Source: Ornithodoros turicata (taxonomy: Eukaryota; Arthropoda; Arachnida; Ixodida; Argasidae). From it: a stretch of 64,000 nt of DNA. Of the stretch, positions 10,203 through 21,427 are shown in pieces. The translations under genes were made by a program, and so were the position numbers. The stretch lies in contig NW_026999320.1 in the NCBI RefSeq assembly GCF_037126465.1, forward strand, positions 2,790,001 through 2,854,000. The letters are read 5' to 3'. Under the pieces are notes generated by a model. That model was given only the letters and a program-made list of their open reading frames with translations. It was not told the DNA's origin and did not search any database. The first letter of the stretch is position 1. The number at the start of each line of letters is the position of its first letter.

Positions 10203-12075
10203 CTCCCATAGGCCCCTGTGTCTTCAGAATGACGCCATGATAGAGACGGTCAGCACCATCCATCCGTTGCGCGGACTACTACGATTGTAAATAAATGGCG
10301 TCAGAGATGACGTCAGCAGTATGAATAATAAGTAGTGCATAATTGGCTATGGCACGTTTTCGTTAGCGCACTTCGTTTGCGTTGTATTCCCTTTTCCTCA
10401 CCCGTGCAACAGTACCAGATAGGAACACAGAGAAAATAAATCGTATCTGGTTTAATGAAACATATCAATATGAAATACATATAGTTATCACATATCTTGA
10501 CAACTCCAAACAGAAGGGCACCGTGATATCACACAGAAACGAGGAAGGTTCACTTAAGCTCCATTCCTCACCTAGAGCAATACGCACACGCAATGATTAG
10601 ACGTTTGCATTTATTCAGTGAGTGGCCATTACAACAAAACATGACATCGTTGGTGCACAGCTGATTCCTGCTAACACTCACGCTATCATGGCCGCTCGTT
10701 CAATGAAATTTTTTTTCGCGGGGCCAGCAACAGAGGATGCATTGTATTCATCTGTTCACACGTGTTAATGTTGGCCTACAGCTCCGAGATGTGAACGTCG
10801 CTACCTGTTTAACCCAAAAAGTATACGAACTCCGCATTACAATGCACGGATACACAGATGCACGGATAAACACGCCCACTGTGACACATGCGCTAAGGAG
10901 GAGGATACGGAAACGTACTCGGGTGGTAGATAATTTCGTATATGTGCACGAGTGGGGCAACAGAAAGTTTTTTCTACATTGAAATTATGAATAACCTATT
11001 AGTACGCACACAACCCATGCCCACGTTCTAAAGTTTTCGTGTTTAAGATCGTACCTCTACTGTCAACACCCAGGATCGCTCGCGCCTTAGTGTCGGGACC
11101 ACACTTAAGAACACTTAAGTGTCGGGACCACATCACACCTGAACCTTCCTATGTGTAAAAGTGCAGTCTGTGCAAAAGGTTGTGCACAAAGCAACGCGGG
11201 GTGTCAAGGAAACAGCAGCTCTGCAGCTTCACGTCACAAAATTCCAGCCATGCTAGCACCTGTAAAATGGTTCCCATTGTAAGTAGATGATACACAAAAA
11301 TGTATGCAGGATATTACACAAGAACTGGCAGGTATCCCAAACATGCATCAGACTGTGAAACGTCAAGCCCCAGAGCTCACTGCAATACCATGTTCAAATG
11401 CGCAACCACCAAATGCAATCAGAAGCAAGCAAGAAAGCAAGCCCAAAGTCATGACCAAGTGCCCACCATACAAGCTACATAGCTACAGAATCCATCCAAA
11501 AATGGGAAGAAGAAGAAATCATACGATGAGCTCGTGCCTCTATGTGAGGTTCAGTGGCGCGCACTGTTCAATTTCGCGCGCCCAATATCAGAAACAGCAA
11601 GGCACATGTTTAATATTTTGAGTGTTTACCAGCTCAGTTGATGTTGATCAATGCGGGCAGATGTTCACGCAGCAACAGCACTGAAAATCACGCAATACCA
11701 TTTATGCACCAGCAAACTATCACATGCAGTTGATTGACAGTTTTTGTTTGTTTGTTTGTTTTTTGCGCTGGGCATCGCATCATATCCAAAGCTAAGCGCC
11801 TGACATATGCATAAATGAGAATAACCGCAGACGCATCTGTATGCACGTATATCGCTTCTCGAAACAACAATGCTTCTTCAGATACTCACCTGGCAGGATC
11901 CTGCAGAAAACGGTAGAAAGGTTGTGTCGCTTGTGTGGTGCCGTCAGCGACAGCCTCCTCTGCTGTTCAGAAAGCACGCCTATCTGTGTATCTGGACATG
12001 GCTCACGTATTTACCAGGGCCTGCAATAGGGAATATTCTGACTATGTTCAGCTTCTCTACTACACGTTCAGCTTA
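10203..12075. other. Intergenic stretch, no gene recognised
   Basis: A perfect CRE-type palindrome TGACGTCA lies at 10309-10316. A short repeat (CAACACCCAGG-TCGCTCGCGC) near 11067 recurs near 13411. Longer open frames (10737-10982, 11304-11621) lack recognisable domains. Confidence 0.3.
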
Positions 12076-12083
12076 CCTTCATG

Positions 12084-13103
12084 CAGGGTGTAGGAGCGAA
12101 CCAAAACCGGAACCGAAAACAAAAAAAAACGGAACGGAATTGAAACCGTATACGTTTTTTTCGCTCAGGAGGGAAACCGAAAAATAATTTTAACGGTTTT
12201 CGGGCCAAGAAAAAACATCACCGGTTTGAACTGCGGATAGGCGAGTGAAACAGACGTCGTGTGCTCTGTACTATACGAGGGATACGGTTACGGTGGAATG
12301 TATGTCGGTATACTATGACCCTTAGGCTCCTTTTGTAATGGTTTATCGTTCGCACACGCACAGAGACTTAGAGCTACATGTGACTCTCTAGCAATGTGCC
12401 GTAGTGTTCGTTTTAATTTGATCCCCTAACTATCCTCAACTAAACAGCGACCCAACGGAGCTGCATAACGGCTTCTTTATCGGTGATGTCGCGCAACGCG
12501 TCCCTTGTTTGAGAGCAGCTAAGTTGAATACATTTACGTATACGCGAGGGCAAGCCCGTGCGAAGTGGCAACTCTTTTGTGGACAGGACACGAAGAAAAT
12601 AAAACGGAGCCGTTGAGCGCGTTTGTGAGTGAAGGCGTTCCTCGATTTGCATCGTACTCGTGCGGTGGTGCTTGCTGGCTAGACAGTAGCAACAGACATT
12701 CGGATGGGACGCGATCGCTCCAACCCAGCAAGAAAGTACTTTACGTATGACATCACGACAAACGTCCAAAAGTCCGTTTGTAGCATGCGGTTCAAGAAAG
12801 GAGAAAGCCCATTTAAACAGACAGTAACCTACAGGAACCAAGAGCTACCAATTTCACAGCTCTCTATTATTATAAATTAATTAAGGTTATTAATATTAAA
12901 TACCATGTATGCCGAATAAACGAGTTTACATTTTGTAACCTTGATTTTTTGTTGTGGGGATGAATATTCCCAGCAGAAGCCGAACCGATTAAAAACGGCT
13001 ATGAACCGTTATTTTTTTGCTCCGGAGCAGAACCGGTACCGGATCGCTTATGATGTAACCGGAACGAAAACCGGAACGAAAAACGTTTCGGTTCGACACC
13101 CTG
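12084..13103. mobile_element. hAT-like non-autonomous element with 8 bp target duplication
   Basis: The ends are CAGGGTGT and ACACCCTG, each followed inward by repeats of AACCGGAAC/CGAAAACCGG. The 1020 bp element is flanked on both sides by the identical octamer CCTTCATG (12076-12083 and 13104-13111). An 8 bp duplication and CAGGG ends are hallmarks of the hAT superfamily. The subterminal arrays of CCGGAACGAAAA are probably transposase binding sites. A 133-codon open frame on the minus strand (12440-12841) has no BED or dimerisation motif that I can see. Confidence 0.85.
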
Positions 13104-13111
13104 CCTTCATG

Positions 13112-15349
13112 TCCCCAAATGTGTAACTTGAGTGTTCTTGTGCGATATAGCAATAAGCACAAGCAAAAATGCGAAGCAGTGCGTATGGCGCAAACGAGCA
13201 CAAACGGTCACACTTGAGGAACTGCGCATGCGCAGCCCCAGGAGAACAGCAGGATGCGGGAACTCACCTACTTTGCACGGCTTTGACAGACGCATAGAGC
13301 AGGCAAAGATGTACGTTTTCCTAGATCGGATAACCGACTAAGTGATTAATACACATCTAACTTTTCTCATCGATGTAAACCAAAGTTGTTTACATTCGCA
13401 TTTGTCCTCGCAACACCCAGGTTCGCTCGCGCATCAAAATACCAGGGTTGCCGGGCCATATTTCGTATTTTTTCCCGCCTTCGCTACCAATTTAGATTTA
13501 CCTTGGAGCATCAGCGGCGTTGGTATCTCCGCCCTCACTTAACGTAACTGAAGAACATCATACACAATGTAGGGAACCTGTTAAGGCTGTTTGTTTAACG
13601 AGTTTGTTTTGTAGCTTTTTTATGCTTTCTTTTCTTCCTTGATGTGTTCGCAGTCGCTTGCCGTATCACTCATTTCATCTTGCTGGGCACGGCTTTGCCC
13701 TTCACCGGTACATAACCCCTGATATGTTGTGGTGATGCACATTGTTCCTTGCAAGAGAGAGAAAAAAAAGAAAGAAAATACAGGACAAATCACGTGTGAC
13801 CTTTTTTTATGACGTTAGGGCTGAAAAAAGGTTGCAGATAAAAGGGGAAACGCCCGGTATGTTGCATCCTGGCTGTCATGATAGTTCGATCTGTAAGCTA
13901 TGCCAATACATATCGACTGACCAATTTTGGCAGAAGGGGGTATACTAGTTTGTTAACAGTAAGGCGATTAATCCAACTAGGGCAATCAAGAGATGGGACA
14001 TGTCATAACAGTTGTCGATCCATGTTTCCCTTGTTTAGTTTGTGCAATGATTATTGACCTTGGTGACCAGTTTTGTGTGATCATTGTCTTAACTAGAACA
14101 TGTTGTATGTTGTGAGGAAAAAACGAGGTACGGTAGTCCATGGCCCTGCACTTCCACCAAGATGTGAGGTAGGTAAGGTCCTAATGAACTAGGCAGTACA
14201 GAACATTAGGCGCAAGTAAAAGCCTGCACTACCTTCTTCCTTACGATAGGAATATTTCACAAGATGAACTATTTGTAAGTAATCATGCCACTTCTCATAA
14301 TCACATTTCCCACCTAACTTTTAATGTGAATTGCAGTTGTAAATATTTCCAACTTCAACAAAGACAGACCACAGACACTTTACTGTGTGCGGGGACCTCA
14401 AAGCATGGCACAATTTTCTTGCGGCCATCAGAGTAAAAACATTAGAAGTAGAATCATAGAGAGGTATAATATACGAGTGGAAAGCTTTCTTCTTTATTGG
14501 TGCACCAATAAAGAAGAAAGCTACATAATTTCAATGTGTTCTTAGCACAAACAATTGCTTTAATCATGCCCAACTCAAGAGCCAACAAAAAAAAATCATA
14601 CATTAACACTAGTGGTACTGTTTCCCAGGATGAATAGCAGTTAGTGTTTATCATCTGTGAAGTGCAATACTTATGGGCAACACTAATGATCACTTAGATT
14701 TGTAAAAGACTGGCAGACTTTACATCACTTCCTCCAGCTGCTCGTGAAACTTTAAATTCATCTGCTTTCAGGAACACTACAGATGCACAAACAGCTCAAG
14801 GAGCGACACGAACAAACATCGAAAATGAAATGAAGTCGTGGCTTCGTCACGCTAAAGATCGCCATAATATGAAGGGCAGTTCCGCCCAAGAAGGTCGGAA
14901 TTCGTGAGCAGCATCACACAATCGACTTCGCGTGAATATTTAGTGCACGTTGGTGGACATTCTTTGTAGAGTTTGTGCTGGTTGCAAGGATTCCTGTTGC
15001 CAGTTCCTCTTTTTCTTGTGGTACCGCATATTTTGTTTTACATTTATCTTCTATGCATTTTTGTGTTCAGCACACTAGCTATGCCTATCATTTTGTATGT
15101 ATCTGATTTACAGTGCTCGCAACTTCCAACGTATCTCCCGTTAGGAACAGAGCAAGTGTTTGGGCTGGTTGGTACATGTATAATTTAAAAATGATTGAAA
15201 ACCCCAAGTGCTGGGTCGGACGAGGACGAAGGATAAAAACGACAAGGACCGCCACTGAACTACAACCAAGTGGAATCTTTTTATTTTCGAGCATGCTCAT
15301 GCAGACCCAAAGGAACAACCAACCTCCGTTAGCGTGATAACGTTCCCGT
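13112..15349. other. Intergenic stretch, no gene recognised
   Basis: Apart from the palindrome at 14483-14522, I see only short open frames without motifs. Confidence 0.35.
14483..14522. repeat. Perfect 40 bp palindrome carrying AATAAA on both strands
   Basis: AGCTTTCTTCTTTATTGG, then TGCA, then the exact reverse complement of the first 18 bases. Each half carries CCAATAAAG, so a polyadenylation hexamer reads off either strand. Confidence 0.9.
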
Positions 15350-15637
15350 AAGTGTCCGACTGGCGGCGAAGATCGCAGTCGTTATCGTGTCTGACCCTTG
15401 TTGTTTCGAGGGGTTAGTTGGATGTAACATGCTGTTGCTTGTTGTCAACACATGTGGGAACAGACTTGGGAAACAGTCCGGAGAGGTCAGCTGGAAGATT
15501 GCCCCCCCCCTTTTTTTTTGTCGAGTCCTTTTCTGCATGTGTTGACAAGAAGCAACATCATGTCAACATCCTGCCACCCGTCGAAAGAACATGGGTCGGA
15601 CCTTGTACTTATTGTGATCTTCGCCGCCAGTCCGGTA
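15350..15637. repeat. Foldback element
   Basis: The left part (GTCCGACTGGCGGCGAAGATC through TTGTTGTCAACACATG) is repeated inverted on the right (CATGTGTTGACAAGAAGC through GATCTTCGCCGCCAGTC). The loop includes a C run followed by a T run at about 15504-15520. Confidence 0.7.
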
Positions 15638-16618
15638 CTCATCGGAGCCAGGTGACGGCAACGGGAGATTGATTGGAAATTGCAAGTACTGTACGCCATA
15701 GCTAGTCACTGTAAAATGGTGGTGCCGTTCTTGTTGCTGAAATAACTCTGACTTCATGTATCAGCACAGCATATACCGCCTCAGTAACAAGGACTCCGAT
15801 AGTGGCTGGTTCGCTGCCATGTTTTATCACAAGCAAATGATTCACTTGTAGTTCATTTTTTATATTTCATTATCACTTTGTGTGAACCATTTCACATGAC
15901 TTTCATACATTTCCAAATGTCTGTTTATAAGTGTTTAACTTTTTGTTTTAAATCACGCTGTGATAAACAAGGTACAGTTCAGTCTCCACTATGTTACAGT
16001 TTGCTTTATTGAAGTGCTCCTTGTGATGACAATCTGAAAGCATTTTATTTTTATTATTTGTTTTTCATGTAAGCGCAAGCTGTGATATTTTCCGACAAAG
16101 TTTATAGAAGCATACCGTATAACAGCGCCGTCTTATCTCACGTCTATCTCTCTTTCATAAATTCTTGCATAACATTCCCTCACAACAGTGTCCGATTCGC
16201 CGATCCACTGCCATATTTCCCCGCCTTGATCACCGAAATAAAGTGGACCGCCGCTTTTTATGTCATTCGAATGTTTTTTTTTTTTTTCAAAATCATTCTT
16301 TTGTCGCACCGTTCTAGAATGGAATGACCTTCCGAGCAACATCGCTACAATAACACAAACTCAAGAATTTCGTAATGTCATCTCTGTTTTGTTCTCATAG
16401 TTATTATTCGGCTACCTTTCTACGTGTTTTGCTTGCGTACAGAACCTCTTAACATACTATTAACGTATATTACATGATCCATTCTTGATTGTAGCATATG
16501 ATGCTGTTTCTTCATGCATAAACTTCGTTGAAAGTGAACATATTCGACACAAGTGTGTCTGGTTGGGTGAGAACTATGATAGTAACGAAAATCTCCAACC
16601 AAGTTACAGGACGGGGAT

Positions 16619-16659
16619 ACCCGACGTTTCGGAGCCAGTTCGGCTCCTTCCTCAGGGGT
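16619..16659 (-). ncRNA. Hammerhead-ribozyme-like core, minus-strand arm
   Basis: Reverse complement of the motif at 16791-16831. The ACCC and GGGT arms and the CTGAGGA and GAAACGTC cores are identical, so transcription of either strand would contain one copy. Confidence 0.5.
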
Positions 16660-16790
16660 GACTGTAGTGGCCGTTGGCAGCAGCGTTCTTGCCGTGGTTC
16701 GAATTTCGTGATTCGCCGGATTGTTTTTTTTTTTCGAACCACGAAATTCGAACCACGGGAAGAACGCTGCTGCCAACGGCCACTACAGTC

Positions 16791-16831
16791 ACCCCTGAGG
16801 AAGGAGCCGAACTGGCTCCGAAACGTCGGGT
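16791..16831 (+). ncRNA. Hammerhead-ribozyme-like core
   Basis: The order is ACCC, CTGAGGA, A, GGAGCC-GAACT-GGCTCC, GAAA, CGTC, GGGT. ACCC/GGGT form stem I. GGAGCC/GGCTCC form a perfect 6 bp stem II with a 5-base loop. CTGANGA and GAAA are the conserved cores. Stem III is reduced to the palindrome ACGT, so cleavage after GTC would need two molecules paired through ACGT. Minimal hammerheads of this kind are established for Penelope-like elements. Whether this copy is active is unknown. Confidence 0.6.
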
Positions 16832-16959
16832 ATCCCCGTCCTGTAACTTGGTTGGAGATTTTCGTTACTATCATAAACTTCGTTGTATGTCATATTATTA
16901 TCTCACATTGTCGCGGCGTTGTATTTTCACTATTTTTCTGTACTAAATGTGATTTACAT

Positions 16960-17846
16960 ACAGGGTGTCCCAGCTAAGTGCAAACATATTTTTTTTAAAT
17001 ATATATAACACTTTTTCCAAGATAAAATCAATTGCAATATAGCATATGTTGAGGGCACTCCCTATAGGAGGGCATTAGCAAAGTCCAAAGGCAATGTCTT
17101 AATTAACTTTCATTAATTAACTTTTTACTTATCAAAGCTACAAAGTTGTCCCAATGAGAACATCTGTTCCTTTCGGTCACCTGATATCGTAGCCGTTTTG
17201 AGAACAAAAATCCGTTCGATAGATCGCCCGCAAAAAAATCGTGAAGGAACGCCATTTTTTTCTTTATTTTGTTCATTGCGCTTCTTAGAAGACGCGTCTT
17301 TCCTTCACCCCCAATGTGAGAGGGAGAAAGAGCACACTATCTCCTCTCGCGTCCTGGAAAAAGATTAAAAGGAAACAGAAAATGCCACCCAAGATAAGGC
17401 CAGTTCCGATAGAGTCACCCGATACATTTGTTTTTATTTTGTTTCCGTAAGTTAAAGCTAATCTTCGACGCATGAGGCGGCACTGTACTCCTTTCCCCTC
17501 TCACGTTGGGGATGAAGGAAATACGCGTCTGCGAAGATGCGCAATGAACAAAATAAAGAAAAAAATGGCGTTCCTTCACTAATTTTTTGCGGGCGATCTA
17601 TCGAACGGATTTTTGTTCTGAAAACGGCTACGATATCAGGTGACCGAAAGGAACAGACGTTCTCACTAGGACAACTTTGTAGCTTTTATAATTAATGAAA
17701 GTTAATTAAGACATTGCCTTTGGACTTTGCTAATGCCCTCCTAGGGAGTGCCCTTCAGCATATGCTATATTGCAATTGATTTCATCTTGGAAAAAGTGTT
17801 ATATATATTAAAAAAAAATATGTTTGCAGTTAGCTGCGACACTCTG
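16960..17846. mobile_element. Foldback DNA element with ~365 bp inverted arms
   Basis: Ends are ACAGGGTGTCCCAGCTAAG and the inverse of ACAGAGTGTCGCAGCTAAC. Arms cover about 16960-17333 and 17484-17846 around a ~150 bp loop. The left arm shows AAGTGCAAACATATT and TCGATAGATCGCCCGC, mirrored on the right. There is no open frame for a transposase. The ACAGGGTGTCCC end resembles that of the neighbouring element at 18081. Confidence 0.85.
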
Positions 17847-17870
17847 TATACTCGTGATGCTGTTTATCAT

Positions 17871-17937
17871 TGTAACCCACTCCCTCATGTAATGTCCCCA
17901 AGGCACCTTTGGAGGTATTCTGAAATAAATAAATAAT
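17871..17937 (+). mobile_element. 3' end of a truncated LINE-like retroelement, second copy
   Basis: Reads CTCCCTCATGTAATGTCCCC, then an AAGGCACCTTTGGAGGTAT-like part and AAATAAATAAAT, matching 8363-8427 in order. It abuts the foldback element at 16960-17846. Confidence 0.55.
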
Positions 17938-18409
17938 TACCACAAGGCTATAGTGACATTCCAAGGAATGTGATTTCGTGTGTTTGCTGAATGAATTTGA
18001 CCGCGTTCATTAAAGAGTTTTGGTGCGTGTTGTACTGGCAGTTATATTGCGAAAGATATATTACATACATTACAACATTATACAGGGTGTCCCAGAAAAC
18101 GTATCATTGAATTATAATGAAAAAAAACTACACCACCTAGAGTCATGCGGTCAACGGCATTTGTGCTTACTGGGTTTTTGCCACCTCCTCATGTGAATGT
18201 CGTGTAACGTAAGTTTAATTATGTAAATTTTTGCGAACTGAACTCGAAAATGTGCCTAGTAAATGTCACTTTTTTACCCCACCAATGTGAAGAGCGTGTC
18301 TAATTTACTCAAATTAATGATAATTGACAGGGATATTCAGGAGCTGTCCCACCGGAAAAAATAACCGAACATCATGCTCTCGCTCTAAAAAATATAACTC
18401 CTTTTTGGG

Positions 18410-18606
18410 TGTAATTTGACGATACCCTAACTGACTCCCTTTTTGGTGTATATATACACCCTCTGGCAAAACTACACCCCCCAGAAAGGGTGTTCTCTAA
18501 ACACCTCTTTTGGTGTAATCTAGCGGTACCCTAACTCACTCCCTTTTTGGTGTATGTCTACACCCTCAGGCAAGACAACACCCTTCAGTAAGGGTGTTAT
18601 GCCGCG
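18410..18606 (+). repeat. Two tandem ~103 bp subterminal repeats
   Basis: Units start GTGTAATTTGACGATACCC (18410) and GTGTAATCTAGCGGTACCC (18513). Each contains CTCCCTTTTTGGTGTA and TACACCCTC. The alternating GGTGTA and TACACC are short inverted motifs near one end of the nested element, a usual position for transposase binding sites. Confidence 0.7.
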
Positions 18607-19149
18607 GGCAACAGAAACACAACGGTTAAAATAACAGGCATATTCTTTATTTGGATTACCTATAATACACTGCATGCACTGCTATAAGAATTACATAGTC
18701 ACCGCACCAATACAAAACATAAAAGTGTCCACCAACATGTCGACCAAGATGAAGGTATTACGGTGAGACAAGAGAAGTCCTTCCTCTGTACTGAAAGAAA
18801 AAAAAAGAACTGTGAAATGCCTTAATCAAATTAAGGGCGAACCACAAATTACATTATAGTTAAGCAGATGGCCAAGGCTAGAGAAGAATTAAAAGTATAC
18901 AAACACAGCCCTCGTCAATATGCAAGCAGCTCAAGATAGAAAGCAAAGCAATCGATAAATGATGGTGATTGAATTTTATTGGCGCAAAAGCAACTCAAGC
19001 TATAATACTCCAAAACCATGGTAATGTTGTGACTAGTTAAAAATCAGTCGATTATATTAAAATAACGCAGAAATTAAGAAGCACACAATCATAGTGTAGT
19101 TAAAAGACCAATGTCCCTACAAAGCTACAATCGGTAAAGGGTCAGTGAA

Positions 19150-19220
19150 GTGTCGGTAGCGAGACACGAACCCATACCTCTCTGATTTCTGGTCGAGTGT
19201 ATATTACCAATTAGGTACAC
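19150..19220 (-). repeat. tRNA-like sequence (decayed)
   Basis: On the minus strand an A-box-like CCTAATTGGTAAT is followed by a CTCGACCAGAAATCAGAG anticodon-arm-like part and a B-box-like GGGTTCGTGTC. Arm pairing is incomplete, so this is more likely a SINE head or tRNA relic than a working tRNA gene. Confidence 0.3.
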
Positions 19221-20640
19221 CATTCTGACATCGCCAACACACAAACTTGCCAGCGCATTGTTCGGAAGACGCGCACAGCCATTGAGTCAGCACAGTCCGG
19301 AAACATCTGACCGGAAATCAGAAGGTTGTGGCCTAGTGGTTTCATTGCTCGCTACCTCTTGCCTCTTGTTGACTCTTGCCAGCTGCTTTACTTGCTACCA
19401 CAAATTGCACCAACTTCGTTTGTTGCGTATACCCCTTGACTTTGCCTAACGGTCACATGTGACCGTTACAACGCGACGCGCACTGTTCTCTGATCTAATC
19501 CGTGCATTCCACTTAAGGTTCAAACATAATCTCAAAATACCCGCTTCAAAGGCACCTGAATCAACCAGACAAGCAGACAAGACAAAATACACCGACAACA
19601 CTTCCCATACAGCACGCTGCAGCGAGACGCTCGGATAAGCTACTCGATCCGATGGGCACGGCACATCTGTTGCTTGCATCCGTTCGAGACCCGGCACCAT
19701 AAACCTTGCAGTGCATCCAAAACCAACATGGTCAAATAACCTGTAGTTCACCAAACGACCTCCACAAAGAACACGAAAACTACCACAACTAACTCCAACC
19801 GCCATAGCTGGAGAACGCAGAGTAAACAGCACACTGTTGCCAGACCTATCGTTGCGAAACATTAGAAATTTGATGGCCACTACACCTTTTTCACACCAAT
19901 TCTCGAAATTACACCCTGCAGAGTGGGACATACACATATTACACCCATTTCAGACCAAGAACAGGGTGTATTCTTTTTCTTGAGGGTGTAATAAGGGAGT
20001 AAAGCAATTGATGCACCCCAAATACACCCCAATTACACTTAAAAAGGAGTTTTATTTTTTACAGTGTACGGAGGTCGCACAGAATAGCGCACGATGAATT
20101 TTTCAGCGCAATCTTTGTCAGTCCGACGAAAGGAGGTTGGAAACCCAGCCCACCCCGGCATCGCAAAAAGAGATAACGCAGGCATGGCTTATCACGTCCG
20201 ACTTTCGCTGGGTAATGTCCCAATTTTAAGAACTGTTACTTTTTCTACTATCACTCTTTGGGCTGGCTTCCGAACCTCCTTTCGTCGCACTGCGAGCGAT
20301 TGCGCACAAACAGACATCGCGCGTTATGGTCCGGTGCTCCGAAAAGCACGATATTCGGCTATTTTTTTCGATGGGAAAGCTCGTGAATATCACTGTCAAT
20401 TATCATGAATTGGAGTGAATTCGGCACGCTCTTCATATTGGTGGGGTAAAAAAGTGACCTTCCCTTGGCAAATTTCTGAGTTCAGTTCGCAAATATTTGC
20501 ATAATTAAACTAGGGGTACATGACATTAACTTTACAAGGTGGCAAAAACCTAATAAGAACAAATGCCGTTGACCGCATGATTCTAGGTGGCGTAGTTTTT
20601 TTATTATAATTCAATCACACGTTTTCTGGGACACCCTGTA

Positions 20641-21427
20641 TATAGAAACATGCCTGGGTGGGAGTGTTGTGACCGGCAATTGTGCTTTGTCTCAGGATAA
20701 GTGAGACAAGGAGAATATTGCTGGGGCGTACTTCCTCAAATTACCTAGATCTAGGTCAGTGGAGCCTGCATGTAATTCAGGAACATACTTAGCTTGACGG
20801 TCACTGTAAATAATATTTTTCAGGATGGGCTAGAATGATGCTAGGAACATGCTTGAAACGTCGGTAAGGACATCGAGTGGGCTGGCCAACGACATCTATG
20901 GAGGCAACTTTGGCAGTAAATTTGTCGTCCACGAGACGGCATACGGCTTTTCGTGGACATCCTCACGGTGTCCAGATCTCCCAAAATGGACGTCCACAGG
21001 TTGTTCCTGGAACGTTGGTGGTTGTCCGGGTAGTGTACTTCACAAGCTGTGACGAACAGGCTGCATCAAACGGAATGGAGTATCAAACGGGTATTGTTTC
21101 CTCTCGCTTTTGCAGTATAGCTGTCATTGCATTATACAGTTTGTGGCAGATGTGCTTCGGTACAGTTGCCTGCCTAAAATATGCCGCAACATTTCTTGGT
21201 GGCAGTTAGTTTAGTTAGTGGTTGTACTACCCTTTTACTACCCTGTGATATTCTGATGTTAAGATGGGAGCAATTATATTTTAGTGTACTGAAGTGCCTG
21301 GGCAGGCTTGCCTTAGTATTTCCTTAGTAAGTTAGTAAGTTCCTTTTGCGTGGAAGTATAGAATATTGAATAAAATTTCTAGTCACTGTGAACACGCATG
21401 TGTGATGGAACAGCTTGCATTAAAAGT
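20641..21427. other. Intergenic stretch with a GGACGTCC-type repeat
   Basis: About 20860-21030 contains repeated ACATC/GGACGTCC words (GTCCACGAGACGGC, GGACGTCCACAGG). A similar, GGACGTCCGTGGG-containing stretch is at 47810-47990. No gene was recognised. Confidence 0.3.

Larger units (their letters stand above)
16575..16875. mobile_element. Head-to-head pair of Penelope-like element ends (foldback)
   Basis: Two ~140 bp copies face each other around a T-rich loop near 16725-16740. Each runs from a GAAATTCGAACCACG-like start through a hammerhead-like core to TTGGTTGGAGATTTTCG. A third, single copy of the same sequence is at 53445-53572, which shows this is a mobile family. The inverted pair would form a long hairpin. 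Confidence 0.75.
18385..20068. mobile_element. Nested TIR element (AACTCCTTTTT family)
   Basis: Inverted ends share AAAAAATA-AACTCCTTTTT followed by GTGTAATT. The right end closes with ACAGTGTA. It interrupts the left arm of the surrounding foldback element. A 163-codon open frame on the minus strand (19446-19937) has no recognised domain. Confidence 0.75.
18081..20640. mobile_element. Foldback DNA element split by a nested insertion
   Basis: The ends TACAGGGTGTCCCAGAAAAC and the inverse are 2.56 kb apart. The left arm (18081-18384) aligns with the right arm (to about 20330). The remaining left-arm sequence resumes at 20069 and pairs with about 20258-20330, for example CGACGAAAGGAGGTT at 20121 with its inverse near 20270. 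Without the nested 1.68 kb element this would be a ~0.88 kb foldback like the one at 16960. Confidence 0.85.

Noticed and set aside
19446..19937. 163-codon minus-strand open frame
   Set aside because: No domain, no splice context, inside a nested transposon; length alone is not enough at this GC content.
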